A DNA stretch of 64,000 nucleotides from Gossypium raimondii (Eukaryota; Streptophyta; Magnoliopsida; Malvales; Malvaceae), in contig NC_068576.1 in NCBI RefSeq assembly GCF_025698545.1, positions 55,836,094 to 55,900,093 of the forward strand. The letters are read 5' to 3'. This document shows, in pieces, positions 47,010 to 58,924 of this stretch. The first letter of the stretch is position 1, and every line of letters starts with the position of its first letter. The notes under the pieces were generated by a model that saw nothing but the letters and a program-made list of their open reading frames with translations, did not search any database and was not told where the DNA came from. The translations under genes were made by a program, and so were the position numbers.

Positions 47010-47300
47010 TACTAAAAAATTAAAATAAGATGATGCTTGTTTATGGGTCTGACTCGAGTTCTAGAATTATTTTGGAATCTCATAGACACTTTTAGTTTTA
47101 GATAATCATGGTCTTTTAACTTGTGAACCAAAATTGTTCAAAATATCATGGCTGAATTTTTTATTTTTCCGTACCATCAAATATAAATTGACACTGATAA
47201 TTATTGTTCTGTTTAAGTCTCGACGAATGCCTTGATTTTTCTTGAAATAGGATAATTAAAATTTGACAAATTCAAGGAAACAAATTAATTTATTAATTTT
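47010..47300. repeat. Direct repeat, copy 2
   Basis: Partner of 45770-46055, same orientation. Relative to copy 1 it has an extra short insertion after the shared CATAGACAC phrase and lacks a few bases near AGTTCTAGAAT. Confidence 0.8.
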
Positions 47301-48782
47301 CATAAAATAGAGAGTTTAACTTTATAATTAGACCATGAGAATTTGATTTTATTTTCACGTTCGCAATTAAATAAAATAATTAAAAAACCATTTTAATCCT
47401 ACCTAATCCTCTCTCTTTTTCCCTCCCTAATCACTAACAATATTTTTATCTTGGAATCTAATGGATCTGAAGAGTTATAATATGCATAAATATTTGGATT
47501 ATGTTAATTACCCAATTGTTGTGATGGATCCAATGCTTCTTGTTTTAAGTTTTTTTTTAGGCCAAAATCGGATGTTTAATTTAATAATGTTAATGATGCA
47601 GGGTTAAGTGTGCAGTGCATTCGATTTAGACAGCATCAGTATTGCTATTAGGAACGTATTTATTATTATTTTAAATAACCAAAAGTTGTTTTATATAAAA
47701 ATTAGTCCACAGGTTCGCTTCATTTCAAAAAATTAAATTGTTCAAAAAAATAAGAATATAAGGACCAGTTTTAACAGATGAAAAATATAGAAATTATATT
47801 AAAAGAAATGAAGAAAGGAGGAAAACAAAGGGAGAAGCAGAAGATAACGGAAACGATAAAGAAGAAAGTTAAAATAACATAAAAGAAAAAAATTTAAATT
47901 GTTCGAAATAAAAAAACGAGGGCCGATTAAATAAATTAACTTAAATTTTTTTGTTTGAAATGATGATTTAACGTGTCCCATCAGCTTACCGTTACATCAT
48001 TAATGACATTTAAGGGTTCAGTGACTAAAATATTATAACACGATAATGTAAGTAACTAAAATGTAACATTTCAAACATAAGTGACTAAAATTTTAGCTGA
48101 GATAAACAAAAATAATTATTTTAATAGTTTACTTTAAAAATAATATATTTTAAAAGTGTAAAAGAAAAATAATGTTAAAGTGTTAACTTTTGGATGAAAT
48201 TTAGACCCCAAAAAAATATCAAAAAGCTCTCAACTTTTTTCCTTCAACAATATGATTTCATTGTCTAATTGTCCTCACACCTTTAAATTTATTAGATTTC
48301 AAAGGAGTAGGAAGGTTGGTTGAATGGATTAATTAGTTTAAATAAAAATAAAAATTAAATTGAATAAATATGTAAAAGTTAAGAATAAAATTTATCGTAT
48401 AACAGCAAAACCAACATTTAAAGTACAGAAATTAATTTATTTATTTTTTAAAAATAAAAAATTAAAATTCAATCCAAAATATAATAAAAAGATTGTGTAA
48501 GACTTGGCTGCCATTATTGACTACTACACTTATTATTTTAAAACAAATTAATCCATCATTCATCAATCCTGAGACGAGGGATTGATTGCGACCCATTCAG
48601 AAAATAAATTATGGACACTTTCGAAAACAATGGGCACTAGTAAATGCCAATTGGGTCAATCAACATCGGTCTCGTTGCTCCTTTTTCAGTGATTTTAACA
48701 CAAAATTTACATCTTTTTTAGTGTATTCAACAAATGTATATCGTTTTCATTATCGAATAAAAAAAGTTACAGGAGTTAAGTA

Positions 48783-48955
48783 AGATAGTAAGAGTTTCTT
48801 TTATTTTAACCTGTGATTAGAGGTTCGATCCTTGCATTGAGTATGGAGCAGTTTTAAAACTTGTGGCCAGTATCTATCCCCTTAATGAGCCTATAGATTA
48901 TTAAAGATTAATTATTAGACTCGTTCCAGTAAATACCTTAAGAGATAAAAAAGAA
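48783..48955 (+). repeat. SINE-like repeat, copy 2
   Basis: Homologous to 8596-8755. It contains TAGTAAGAG (A-box-like, about 48788) and, about 35 bases on, GGTTCGATCC (B-box, about 48822-48831), then a shared body and an A-rich 3' end. The internal promoter layout suits a tRNA-derived SINE, but flanking duplications could not be confirmed. Confidence 0.45.
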
Positions 48956-50473
48956 TATATGAATAATAAAATCTTATAAAGTGACTTGATATATATTTTC
49001 ATCTCATTAAAGTTGTTCAGGCTCTCGAATTAAATTGTATATTTTACGATAACAAAAATATAATTTTATCATTTTAATAGTCTATATCTTTATAATTTTA
49101 AAAGATTAAATCAAATTTTATCTTTTTGGGGCAAAGTGTAAATTTATAATTATTGATTTAAAATTTTATAAATTATAAAAACTTAAATTAAAATTTTACT
49201 ATTTTAGGAGATCATGACTCACCTGGGTCTTTTAGTGTAAGTTTGAACGGACGATAAGTCTACCTATTATTAGTGTAAAAATAACAATAATGATAAAATT
49301 AAATACTATAATATAAGATAAAAAAGTAAACTAAACGCACCGTAATTCTTACCACCATAGTGCTATCCCGTCTGTGGTTGCAATGTTTGTGCAATATTTG
49401 ACTTGCCAAATGATAGTACAAGACAATAAATGAGCTATCTATATAAAAGACCAAAAACCACAATTATTGTTATGACGTCACGTGGAGCAGAGGAGGGAAT
49501 GAAGATAAAGATGGAAAGGTTCCGCTGTCAGATCTTTTTCATCAAACGTGTTCTATTTCGCTTGCTTTTCCTATTTTTTAGCCTTTGAACCAATCAACAC
49601 GTAATCGACGAAATTAAAAGAAAATTAATTGATTTAACCCCAAAAAGCCTCTAAAACTATCCCTCCATTTTTTAAACGATTCGTTAATTAGTCATATTTT
49701 CATATCAGTTTGGTTTTAACGTAAGATACACTTAAAAAATAAAGCAAGTTATAGTCATGGTTTAATTTAGATATACAGATAAATTTATATTATAAAGTTT
49801 ATTTATTTTGTCATTTTAATTTTTAATTTTTGGAGTTATTTAGGCTCTCGACCTTTAAAAATGAATCTAATTATTTACTCTTTTCAGGTATAAATTAATT
49901 AAACTATCAAAATTTTAATAATATTGACATGACAGCTCACATGACATTTTGCATATACTTCATTCTTAATATGGATAAATTTTCTAAAAGTTTTTATTAA
50001 CTTTTTTGAAATTTGTTCGTTTTTTAAAGTACTTTTTATAAATTATACGTGGATTGTCAAACTAGTGGTCACATCAATATTGTTAAATTTTTAATAGTTC
50101 AATCAATTTTTCTGTCCAAAACCGAGCAAATTGACTAAAATTTATCAGTAGAGAGCCACAGTGACAAAATAAATCAATTTTAGAGGCTAAAATTATCATT
50201 ATACCTTTAATTTATAACATGTTTATTTTGAGTACTACGGTTTCTTTTTAAATAAGACTAAAAATTTTAAGATATTTTGAACGCCTTCATATTTAAGTTG
50301 TCAATATAATAAATACACACTATTTACAATTCCATCGATGTGTTTTAGGTTAGATTTGGGTGATGCTTAATTCTTAAACTAATGACAAGACTATAAAAAG
50401 GCTTAATTGGTACAATAATATTTCTTCGAGGCTTTAATTAAAGTGTTTAAAAGTTTAGAGATCAATTTAAAAC

Positions 50474-50952
50474 AGGTAAACTACACCTAATATCATTAAA
50501 CTGTTAGTAATTTTATATTTTGGTTATTCAATTTCAAAAAGTTACAAATGGTCACTGAACTATCTAGAAGTTTTTATTTAAGTCACTGACTGTTAAGTTT
50601 TTTTTTTTTAAGTCGGACTAGCGAGCTCAAAGCGACGATTCAACGACTAGTATGGTGAATCAGTACCAATTGTAAAGTAGAGGAACATACCTTGAATCTA
50701 AGTTAAACCGATGGTCAGTGACATTTAAAGTTATTCATAAAAAAACTAAATTGTAGAAAATAAGAAGAATTAGAGTTTTCGATTGGCGCAGGTAGTTTGA
50801 ATAGAAAAGGCCATACAATAACGAATTTAAAATTTCAATGACTTAAATAAAAACTTTTTGAATAGTTTAGTGACTATTTTGTAACTTTTTAAAATTATGT
50901 AACTAAAACATAAATTAACTAATAATTTAATGACCTTAGGTGTAATTTACCC
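50474..50952. mobile_element. Non-autonomous TIR element, ~479 bp, copy 2
   Basis: Same family as 18415-18932: left end AGGTAAACTACACCTAA, right end TTAGGTGTAATTTACCC, with long inverted arms and the same internal 'AGCTCAAAGCGACGATTC' block. Flanks ATTTAAAAC (50465-50473) and ATTTAAAAT (50953-50961) form a 9-base duplication with one mismatch, the size produced by Mutator-like elements. No coding capacity. Confidence 0.7.
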
Positions 50953-51590
50953 ATTTAAAATTTTGTGTCAAGCGGAAAAGTATATATTTATATATATATC
51001 GTAGACCAAATCTCAACACCTTTCAACGCATCCTTCAAATTGTTGATTTGTTAATCGATTTAACAAATCATTGGATTTAAATAATGATTTTACTAATTTA
51101 ATGAATAAACCAGCTAATTCAATTATTATTGTATGCATCATCACATATAAAATTTAAAAACTCACCCTTTTGTGCAAATTCCTGGTTACCTAAGCAGAAA
51201 ATGATGCAACAAGAGTTTAAAATTGAAAGAAAAATAATTACCCTCGCGAAATTGGTTTTGATCATTTCTGTTTTCTTTAATTTATAAATAGAATAATAAT
51301 ATATTTCAATATATTTAAACTCACACTCTTTTATATTAATCAATACTCATGCTATTCGAGATAAAACTTAATCCGAAATGAAATACCCAAAACTAATAAT
51401 TTTAATTTTCCATTACTAATAAAAATAGAATACAACATATGTGAGAACAAAACTAAAATCAATCCACCATGCTGTACAAAAACAGAATTTAAAAAGAAAA
51501 AAAACCAATCCAAAATGTGTTTTATTTTTTTTCATCTTCTTCTTCATTGAGTTTTCCAACTAATATATGTATATATAAAGAACGCAAATT

Positions 51591-52184
51591 TTAGCAGATA
51601 ACACAAGCATTCGGATCTTCCTCCACACTTTTACCGTAACTGTAATAATCGGGTACCGGCGGATAGTATTGGGGCATTGAGGGGTGATAAACGTACTGTA
51701 CCACCGCGCCTTTGGGCGGATCTTTGCTCGTATCCGCCGGTTTTTTCGGTTCCTCTTTCTTGGGCTCTTCTTTCTTCTTCTCCGGCTCTTTCGCCGGTCC
51801 GACCGAGACTATTTCAGTGTAACATACCTTCCTTAGTTTCCTTACTGCCACGACTGCATCAATGTCTCCCGTGAGTGTGAGTTTTTGGTCCTTGTCCAGG
51901 GCAACTGATTCAACCCCTGCAACCCCCCAAAAAAATTCAGTTAAGTTAGTTTTTTTTTTTTTTGTCTGGCTTCAAGATCTGGGTCTTTTAAGTTGGTGAT
52001 AACAGATGCAAATATACAATACCTGAAAGACCAGAGGCTGTTTTCATGGCTTTCTGTCTGCATTTGTTGTCGTGAAGCTCCAATTTCAGCACCACTTTCT
52101 GTAAGAAAACAGAACCAGTTTCAGTAAACATATATATATATTATGTAAGAAAACAAATTAAAGAAATGGAAATCTAACCTTCAT
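51591..52184 (-). CDS. HMA-domain isoprenylated protein (HIPP/HPP-like), copy 1
   Basis: A small HMA-fold protein of 135 residues, probably tethered to membranes by a prenyl group. Three exons: 52184-52179 (only ATG AAG), 52098-52023 and 51916-51591, all GT-AG. The fold reads KKVVLKLELHDNKCRQKAMK, then SGLSGVESVALDKDQKL and [16 protein letters not shown], followed by a Lys/Glu/Pro-rich linker and a Tyr/Pro-rich tail. It ends CVIC, a CaaX-type box. The canonical metal-binding CxxC is absent: the loop has a single Cys (DNKCRQK), so metal binding is doubtful. Such degenerate HMA proteins are known in plant stress and immune responses. It is a tandem duplicate of 53971-54543, same strand. It fits the Arabidopsis HIPP cluster near At5g52740-52770 (from memory). 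Confidence 0.92.
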
Positions 52185-53970
52185 TTTCAAGCTTTGGGGA
52201 TAATTTGTGTAACAAAGATTGAAAGAGAAATAGAGGGGGAAAAAAGAGAGAGGAAAATAGAAGTGTAGGAGTAGGAGAAGCTTTGGGTTTGACGGGAAAT
52301 AGCTGAAGGTTTTTGCAAACTATATAAGGAGACAAGTCAAACTGAAGTCAAGTTATACACATGGGTGCTTGCCTTTTTTAAAAACTTCGTTCAGGTTCGT
52401 GGAAGATACGTCGACAAAACGACGTCGTTTAACGCAATCAACCTTTTTGAAAGCAAAAGGGCCGCCTTCAGTTTTGAAGAAGAAAAAAAGGTCGCTTTGA
52501 AAAATTGATAGTGGAAGAAGTTTCTATAAACCTTCCACGTTGCTCGGTTTCTATAAAATTATAACAATATAAATTGGTTAAATCAATTTAATTTTAATTT
52601 TTTATTTATTTATCGTTTATTAATTTCAAGCAATTCGTTCAGACAACTATTCATTTTTTGTTTAAATTAATATATCGGAGTTTCATAATCCAATTGATCT
52701 GATTCCATTCTAGTAATATTGTAAAAATGTTTGAGATTATTGAGATAAATTGGATTTAAAATTTAAAATAAATTAAATTTATATTTAAATATTTTAATAA
52801 TTTTACGTGATTATATAAATTATGCGCAGCCAAAAAAAATGAATTTTATAAATTTCAAAATTTAATGATTGTATGCATTGAAATTTTACTTCCTTGTTAC
52901 CTAAGAGGAAAGTGATGGAACAATAATTTAAGGTCAAATTCTGCTTTAGACCTTTTACTTTGCAGATTTAAGGTTGAATTTTGATTTAGTACTTTTAGAA
53001 TTTAAAAATTTTAGCCCTAACTAAATGATAACCACTAAATTTGTTATGTTATGTTATTTTTAAAATTTGACGTGTCAAACTTAACCAAACAGATTTAGTT
53101 GGTGAATGTGAACTAAATCTATAACTAACACACAATACAAGACTAGTGGCAAAACTTAACCAAACAGATTTAATTGTAACCATATGGAAAGGACTAAAAT
53201 CGTTAAGATTTTAATGTTTTAATCAATATTTTCGTTAAAAAAGTGATTTTATTCTTTTTAAAGATTAATGGGTAAATTTAATTTTTTAAAATAAGAATTA
53301 AATTTACAAAATATGAAAACTGTAATTTATTATTACGTTTGTCTTCTTTTTGAAGATGAAAATATACACACTTGGAAAATTTTACGTAAAAAGTCCTTAA
53401 AGTCTCTCTCACTTTTGAATTGGGCAACTTAGTTTATTTAAAAGAAAAAACTTAAAGCAAATTATTCCCTACCAAATTTGGAAGTGAGCAATTAAGCATA
53501 GATTAATCATACAGTTAATATCTTTAGTCAATTGTGCATAAATATGATTGGTATAATAATAAATTTAACTCTCAATATTTATATATTTTATTAATTTGAT
53601 ATTGATTCTAAAAAATATTGTGTCTTAAATTTATTTTATTATAACCAAATTGAAAGAATGTATAAATTACAAGAGCTAAATTTGTTATTAATAAAATTGA
53701 TGAAAATTATATTAAAAAAATACTATCACAATCATAAAATATCCAAAAATAGTAATTTAATTTCCCATTACTAATAAAATATCCAAAAATATGTAAAATC
53801 ATAAAATATCACAATCATAAAATATCCAAAATATTACTTCCTTGTTATATAACTTTTGCAAATGAACATTGACAGCACTTAAAGAAATTAGAAAAAATAT
53901 TTCTTTTAATTTTCTTATTTATTAATTATTATATAATATTACAATTTTGATATCTAAAACACCAAAAAAA
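52185..53970. other. Spacer between the two HIPP genes
   Basis: The first 250 bases hold the leader and promoter of HIPP copy 1 (with an ACGACGTCGT motif near 52419). The rest is AT-rich. A short phrase of about 20 bases ('AAAATATCCAAAAAT...') recurs near 53736-53835. No gene was recognised. Confidence 0.5.
52321..52327 (-). promoter_or_regulatory. TATA box of HIPP copy 1
   Basis: TTATATA on the minus strand, about 137 bases upstream of the ATG at 52184, with a pyrimidine-rich leader between. Position and sequence suit a core promoter. Confidence 0.5.
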
Positions 53971-54543
53971 TTAAGAGATAATGCAAGCAGGTGGATGTTC
54001 CTCGATAGGTTTATAGTAAAAATCGGGAAACGGAGGATAGTATGGAGGGTGACATATCATTGGATACGGGTATTGTACTACAAGTTCTTTCGGTGGGTCT
54101 TTCTTTGGTTCCGGTGGTTTCTTGGGTTCTTCCTTCTTCTTCTCCGGCTCTTTTGCCGGTCCGACCGAAACTATTTCAGTATGGCATAACTTGCCTAATT
54201 TCTTCGCTGCCTTAACTGGATCCACATCTCCTATTACTGTCAATTTTTGGTCCTTGTCTATTGCAACCGACTCAACCCCTACAAAAAAAAAAAAACAGTT
54301 GGTTCGTTTTTTGGCAAGGTTCAAGATTTAGGGTTTGTAGAATTTGTGTTAATAGATATAATACCTGAAAGACCAGAGGCCATCTTCATGCCTTTCTGTC
54401 TGCATTTATCGTTGTGCAAATCCAACTTCAACACAATTTTCTGTCGAAAACAAAACCTTTAAGAAAACGAAAGGAGTACGTAATATTTTATCTAGATAAT
54501 TAAAATTAATAACAAATTAAAGACATGAAAATCTAACCTTCAT
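53971..54543 (-). CDS. HMA-domain isoprenylated protein (HIPP/HPP-like), copy 2
   Basis: 129 residues with the same exon plan as the copy at 51591-52184: 54543-54538 (ATG AAG), 54440-54365 and 54278-53971. It reads [20 protein letters not shown], then [12 protein letters not shown] and [17 protein letters not shown] shorter Pro/Lys linker follows and the chain ends CIIS, a good CaaX box. The Ser at the end suggests farnesylation, while the neighbour's terminal Cys is less usual. Again only one Cys occupies the metal-loop region. The open frame that extends upstream ([10 protein letters not shown]) is intronic. Function is probably overlapping with copy 1; partners are unknown. Confidence 0.92.
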
Positions 54544-54630
54544 TTTGGAGCTTTGGGAAGGAAATGAGAGGTGGAAATTAGAAGTAAAGTGGGTTGGGTA
54601 ATGATGGAAAAGCCTTAAGGTTGAGCAAAC

Positions 54631-54638
54631 TTTATAAA
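54631..54638 (-). promoter_or_regulatory. TATA box of HIPP copy 2
   Basis: TTTATAAA, reading the same on both strands, about 90 bases upstream of the ATG at 54543. Shared layout with copy 1 supports it. Confidence 0.5.
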
Positions 54639-55177
54639 AGAGCCAAGTCAACCTTTAAGTCAAGTCACTACCATTTCGGCCAATTTAATGCAATTTCGTT
54701 GCCAATTACTTGCTTTGTTCCTCGAAGATACGTCCATCCAAATGACGTCATTTCGTACAATCAAATTCAAGCCCCTTTTTTTGAACTCTTTTGAATAAGA
54801 ACATATACAGAAAAAGGAAACCTGAAGTTTCTAAAAACCTTCCAGTTTACTGGGTCAAGTCAAGTGGGGCACTGTGACTGTTATGCGTTCTTTTCTTTCA
54901 CTATTGGGGGTCCAGCAAGTGGACGAGTTTAGTCAACTTATACTATTTTCTTGAGTCCCAACTTCTTCTTCCTCTTCCTCTGTGAATCGATAAACAATTT
55001 GGGTTGAAACAACAGAACAGGGTTTGGTAGGTTTTGATCTTCATCCTTCTTTCTCAATCACGTGTTAAAGGAAAATCTGGTCGAGAATTGGTGTCAGCTA
55101 AAGAAATGTAAGGAACTGCTGCATGTGTAATCATGAATATTCTGTTTCATTTTTTCGGATGAAAGCAAGGACTTTCG

Positions 55178-55662
55178 ATTACTTAACTTAAAAAAATTAT
55201 AAAATAATCATTATACTATTTAAAAAATTTTATTTAAGTTTTTAACTTTATGTACTATTAAGTGTATTTTTTAAAAATTAATTAATGAGCTTTAAGTGAT
55301 GATTCGATAATTAGTACGGTGGACTAGTACACATCGACATGTGAAAGAAAATATTTTAAATCCAATTCGATCTAACGGTTAGTGTCGAAGATTGGAGAAA
55401 AAGTTTATTTGGAATTTGGTTTTGTAGATTTGTAAAATTCGAAGCTATTTCATGAAAAGAACCGAATTATAATAGAGAGAGGAATGATAACTTTTAATTG
55501 GCGTAAACAGCGTGAACAAAAAAGCTATATAGCGACGATTTTAATAGCTTAGTAACTTAAATAAAAAATTCCAAATAATTCAATGACTATTTTGTAACTT
55601 TTCAAAGTTGAGTGGCCAATATGTAAGCTTACTATTAGTTTAGTGCATTAGTATAATTTACC
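55178..55662. mobile_element. TIR element, copy 3, left end truncated
   Basis: Homologous to 18415-18932 and 50474-50952 (shared 'GAGCTTTAAGTGATGATTCG' block and right arm ending GTATAATTTACC). The outer ~60 bases of the left arm are missing, so the element cannot be flanked by a recognisable duplication. Confidence 0.65.
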
Positions 55663-57739
55663 TTTTTCTATACCATGCATAAAAAAAAAACATGCTTAAG
55701 TGCACTTGAAGCCATATTTTCTAACAATACCAATTGTTTTTATATAATACATATTTTTATCCATAATCTCTCAACTCATAAATATAAGTAAAAATACATA
55801 ATTATAATATGCTCGAACCCACACCTTTTTATTACTATGATAATAATAATATCAATTAAGCTAAGGCTCAATTTCGAATTATATATATAGATTTCATTAT
55901 AAACAAAATAAAATAAAATATCCAAATTCATGATATTTAAATACTTAAATATCAAACTCACACCTTCCTCAAATATTCCATCTTTCATCATCCATTGGGC
56001 CTTTAACTTTCAAAGGCGATGATGGAAGTAGTGGATGGGTCAAAATATTATTTTCTTTCTCCTTTTTAACGATATTACTAGAAAAGGTCCTTTCTCACAT
56101 GTGACACCACGACTCGGTCACATCAATTATTCTAATTAAACATCAATGCTTGCAAATATATATATATATATATATATAAAACCAAAATTATAAGACCTAA
56201 AAAACATATAATTAATTAAAATATGAATATAAATAGAGTAAAACGGAGATGATGAGAAGATGGTCTGTTCTTACAAGAGTCTTCCCAATCTATGTTCGTT
56301 GAAGGCTGTTTTGGAGATTTAATTATAAGTAGTAGTTTTGTTTCGACAGATCTGTCGGTTTCCAACATCGTCTCCTTCAACGACAAGGAAACTACTCCAG
56401 TTGTAATTTTATGTTTTTAATTCATTTACAACCCTTTTGTCAACGTGTTTACACTTACCCATACCGAATAGCCTCGGCTTCATTAATAATTTATTCTGTG
56501 AGAATTTGTCTGTAAACGTAAGGGTTTTGTAGACTTAGAATTAGAAATTAGGGACTGTGAGCCCTCCTTTTGTCTCCAATCTCTAGGGAGTGGTCATGGG
56601 CGAAATGAAATTTTTTTTAAATATTTAAAATTTTAAATTAGTAAATATAAATTTATATTTTGACTCTTTAAAAATAATAAAAACTGATTTAATCATTTAA
56701 AATTTATAAAGATAGAGGCTATTAAAATAGTGAAATTATATTTTTACTATCGTAAAAATTATAATTTAATTTTGACCCCTTAAAAAAAATTTCTAGCTTC
56801 GCTCCTAGATGTGGCATACGTGTATAGTACAAAATAAAAAATATATATAAATAAACGAGTCATCATCATATTTTCAATAATATCTATGAAATCTAAAAAT
56901 AATATAACTGAATTCATGAAATAGAGTTGGAAATTGAAGTAGAATTGTTCAATAGTTGAGTTACACATCAAAACTTAAAAGATCCGTCTCGAAATATGAC
57001 AAAGTTTGATTAAAAAGAGAACGCCGAAAACTAATTTGAACAAAAGAAATTAGACATGTCGGGTTTTGAGTAAAATTTTTTGAGTCTCGTTTTGTTTGAT
57101 TGCCATCAAAGCATTTCTTTTTTTGAAAGATATTCTTTCTTAAGCAATATTTATTGCTTGATATATATACATATATTCAAAGGCGGATGTTGATGATTAT
57201 TATTTAAAAAGGAATATTATATAAGAGTTATTGATTATTATTTAATTTATTTGGTTTTAATTTTTATAATTATTTGAAGGCGTGGCAAATGTTAAGATGG
57301 ACTGGCCTCTCTAATGTGATTATGGGAGCCCAATCTAAAACATGCATTGCTTTTGCTTTTGTTTCATTGGGCTCTAATTAGAGTGCAAGTCTTCATGTTT
57401 GATTGGTTTAAAAAATTAATTACTTTTTCACCATTAATGGCCCATGAGTCCTTCAATCTTAATTTATAAATTTATTGGCCGTGATTTCTCCTTTATCTCG
57501 ACCTTTTTTTTTGTTATTTAACTACCCATAATAATAATTTTTTTTACGCTCATAAGGAAGAAAAATATATTGTATTAATTAAGTCCATATTTTAACTAAA
57601 ATAATCAATTAACTCCCTTCCATTAATGATTTTTGTCAATGGCCATGTTCACAATTAAAATTAATTGATAAACCAATCAGATAGTGACATGTGATAACTT
57701 CTAGTTTAATATAATATTTTAACCATAAAATTTATTAAA

Positions 57740-58575
57740 AAAACATTAAAAAATCAGAAAAATTATAAAAAATATTGATTTTTTATTAAAATTGATATAA
57801 ATTTATAAAAATTCTAATAAAGCATATTTTTATAAAATTAATAAAACATATTTAAATTTTTATAAAAATGTATTAAAATTGATATAAACTTATAAAAATT
57901 ATTTAAAAAATTATAAAAACTTGAACTGGATCAGATCAGTTGGTTGAACCGGTTAAACCAGCCCGGAGAAAGCAATTAGATCGATTGACCTAGAAATCAA
58001 ACAATTGAACTGTTTTGGTTTTTATTTTTCAATATATTTTATCAAACAAAAATTTCATTATCTAACTATTAGCATATGCCAAAATGAAATATTCTGACCA
58101 ATATTTTCAAAACTGAATCGGTAGTCGAACTGATTAGGCCAATGGTTTGCTAGTTCGACTGGTCTATCCAATTCAATTAAATAAAACATTAAAAAATAAA
58201 AAAATTGATTCAACCGTTCAGTTCTTAGGCCAACTAGTCTTCATATTTTTCTTCGGACTCATACCCTTATTGATTTCAATCTAACTGACTAATCTAGTCC
58301 AATTAAAGTTTTTATGATTTTTAAATAATATTTATAAGTTTACATCAATTTCGATAATTTTAAATATTTTTATGATTTTATAGAAATTTAATACGCTCTT
58401 ATAAAATTTTAAATATGTTTTATTTAATTTTATATTTTTATATTATATTGTAATATTTATAATATTTTATATTTTATAAATTTATATCAATTTAAAAGTT
58501 TTAGAAAATTTTACTTTTATATTTTTATAATTTTTATAACTTTTTCCATATTTTTCTGATTATCTTATTTTAAAA
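57740..58575. repeat. Large fold-back element (~0.84 kb)
   Basis: AT-rich arms of about 200 bases (roughly 57740-57930 and 58300-58575) are imperfect reverse complements, with phrases such as AAAATTGATATAAACTTATA matched by TATAAGTTTACATCAATTT, and ATCAGAAAAAT-type ends. The centre carries GGTTGAACCGGTTAAACC and related dyads. No coding capacity. Exact ends are approximate. Confidence 0.6.
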
Positions 58576-58924
58576 ATATTTTCTATGTTTTTAATTATTT
58601 TTATTGAGAAAATATTAAATTAAACTCAAGTCATCACTGTCATCATCGATTAGCTCGTCAATTTATTTTAATAACGAACATGGTCAATAACAAAATTGTT
58701 AATAAAGAGGTTTAATTAATTATTTTAATTATAAGCGGAGCTTAATTAGATGCAAAATTAATACTCGCTTAATTGATTTTTCGCAATTTCTCAAGAGCTT
58801 TTTAATATATAAATTTTCTTAAAATAATTACCTAATTTTTTTATGAAAATATATGATTTAGCTATCAAAATATTCAATTTTTGAATATTTACTTTTCATA
58901 TAACATTTTTCCTTTCAGATGGAC

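Larger units (their letters stand above)
45323..51590. other. Gene-poor AT-rich region between PrimPol and the HIPP genes
   Basis: No protein gene was recognised. It contains the PrimPol promoter (first 150 bases), a direct repeat pair, a perfect hairpin, a SINE-like copy and a TIR element, all listed separately. A stretch at 47990-48090 repeats 'GTGACTAAAAT' three times at roughly 30-45 base spacing, a style common in old plant repeats. Confidence 0.5.
54544..57739. other. Gene-free region right of the HIPP pair
   Basis: Promoter of HIPP copy 2 (first 300 bases, with an ATGACGTCAT motif near 54741), then AT-rich DNA with a TIR element copy at 55178-55662 and a (TA)n run at about 56156-56178. 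No further gene was recognised. Confidence 0.5.
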
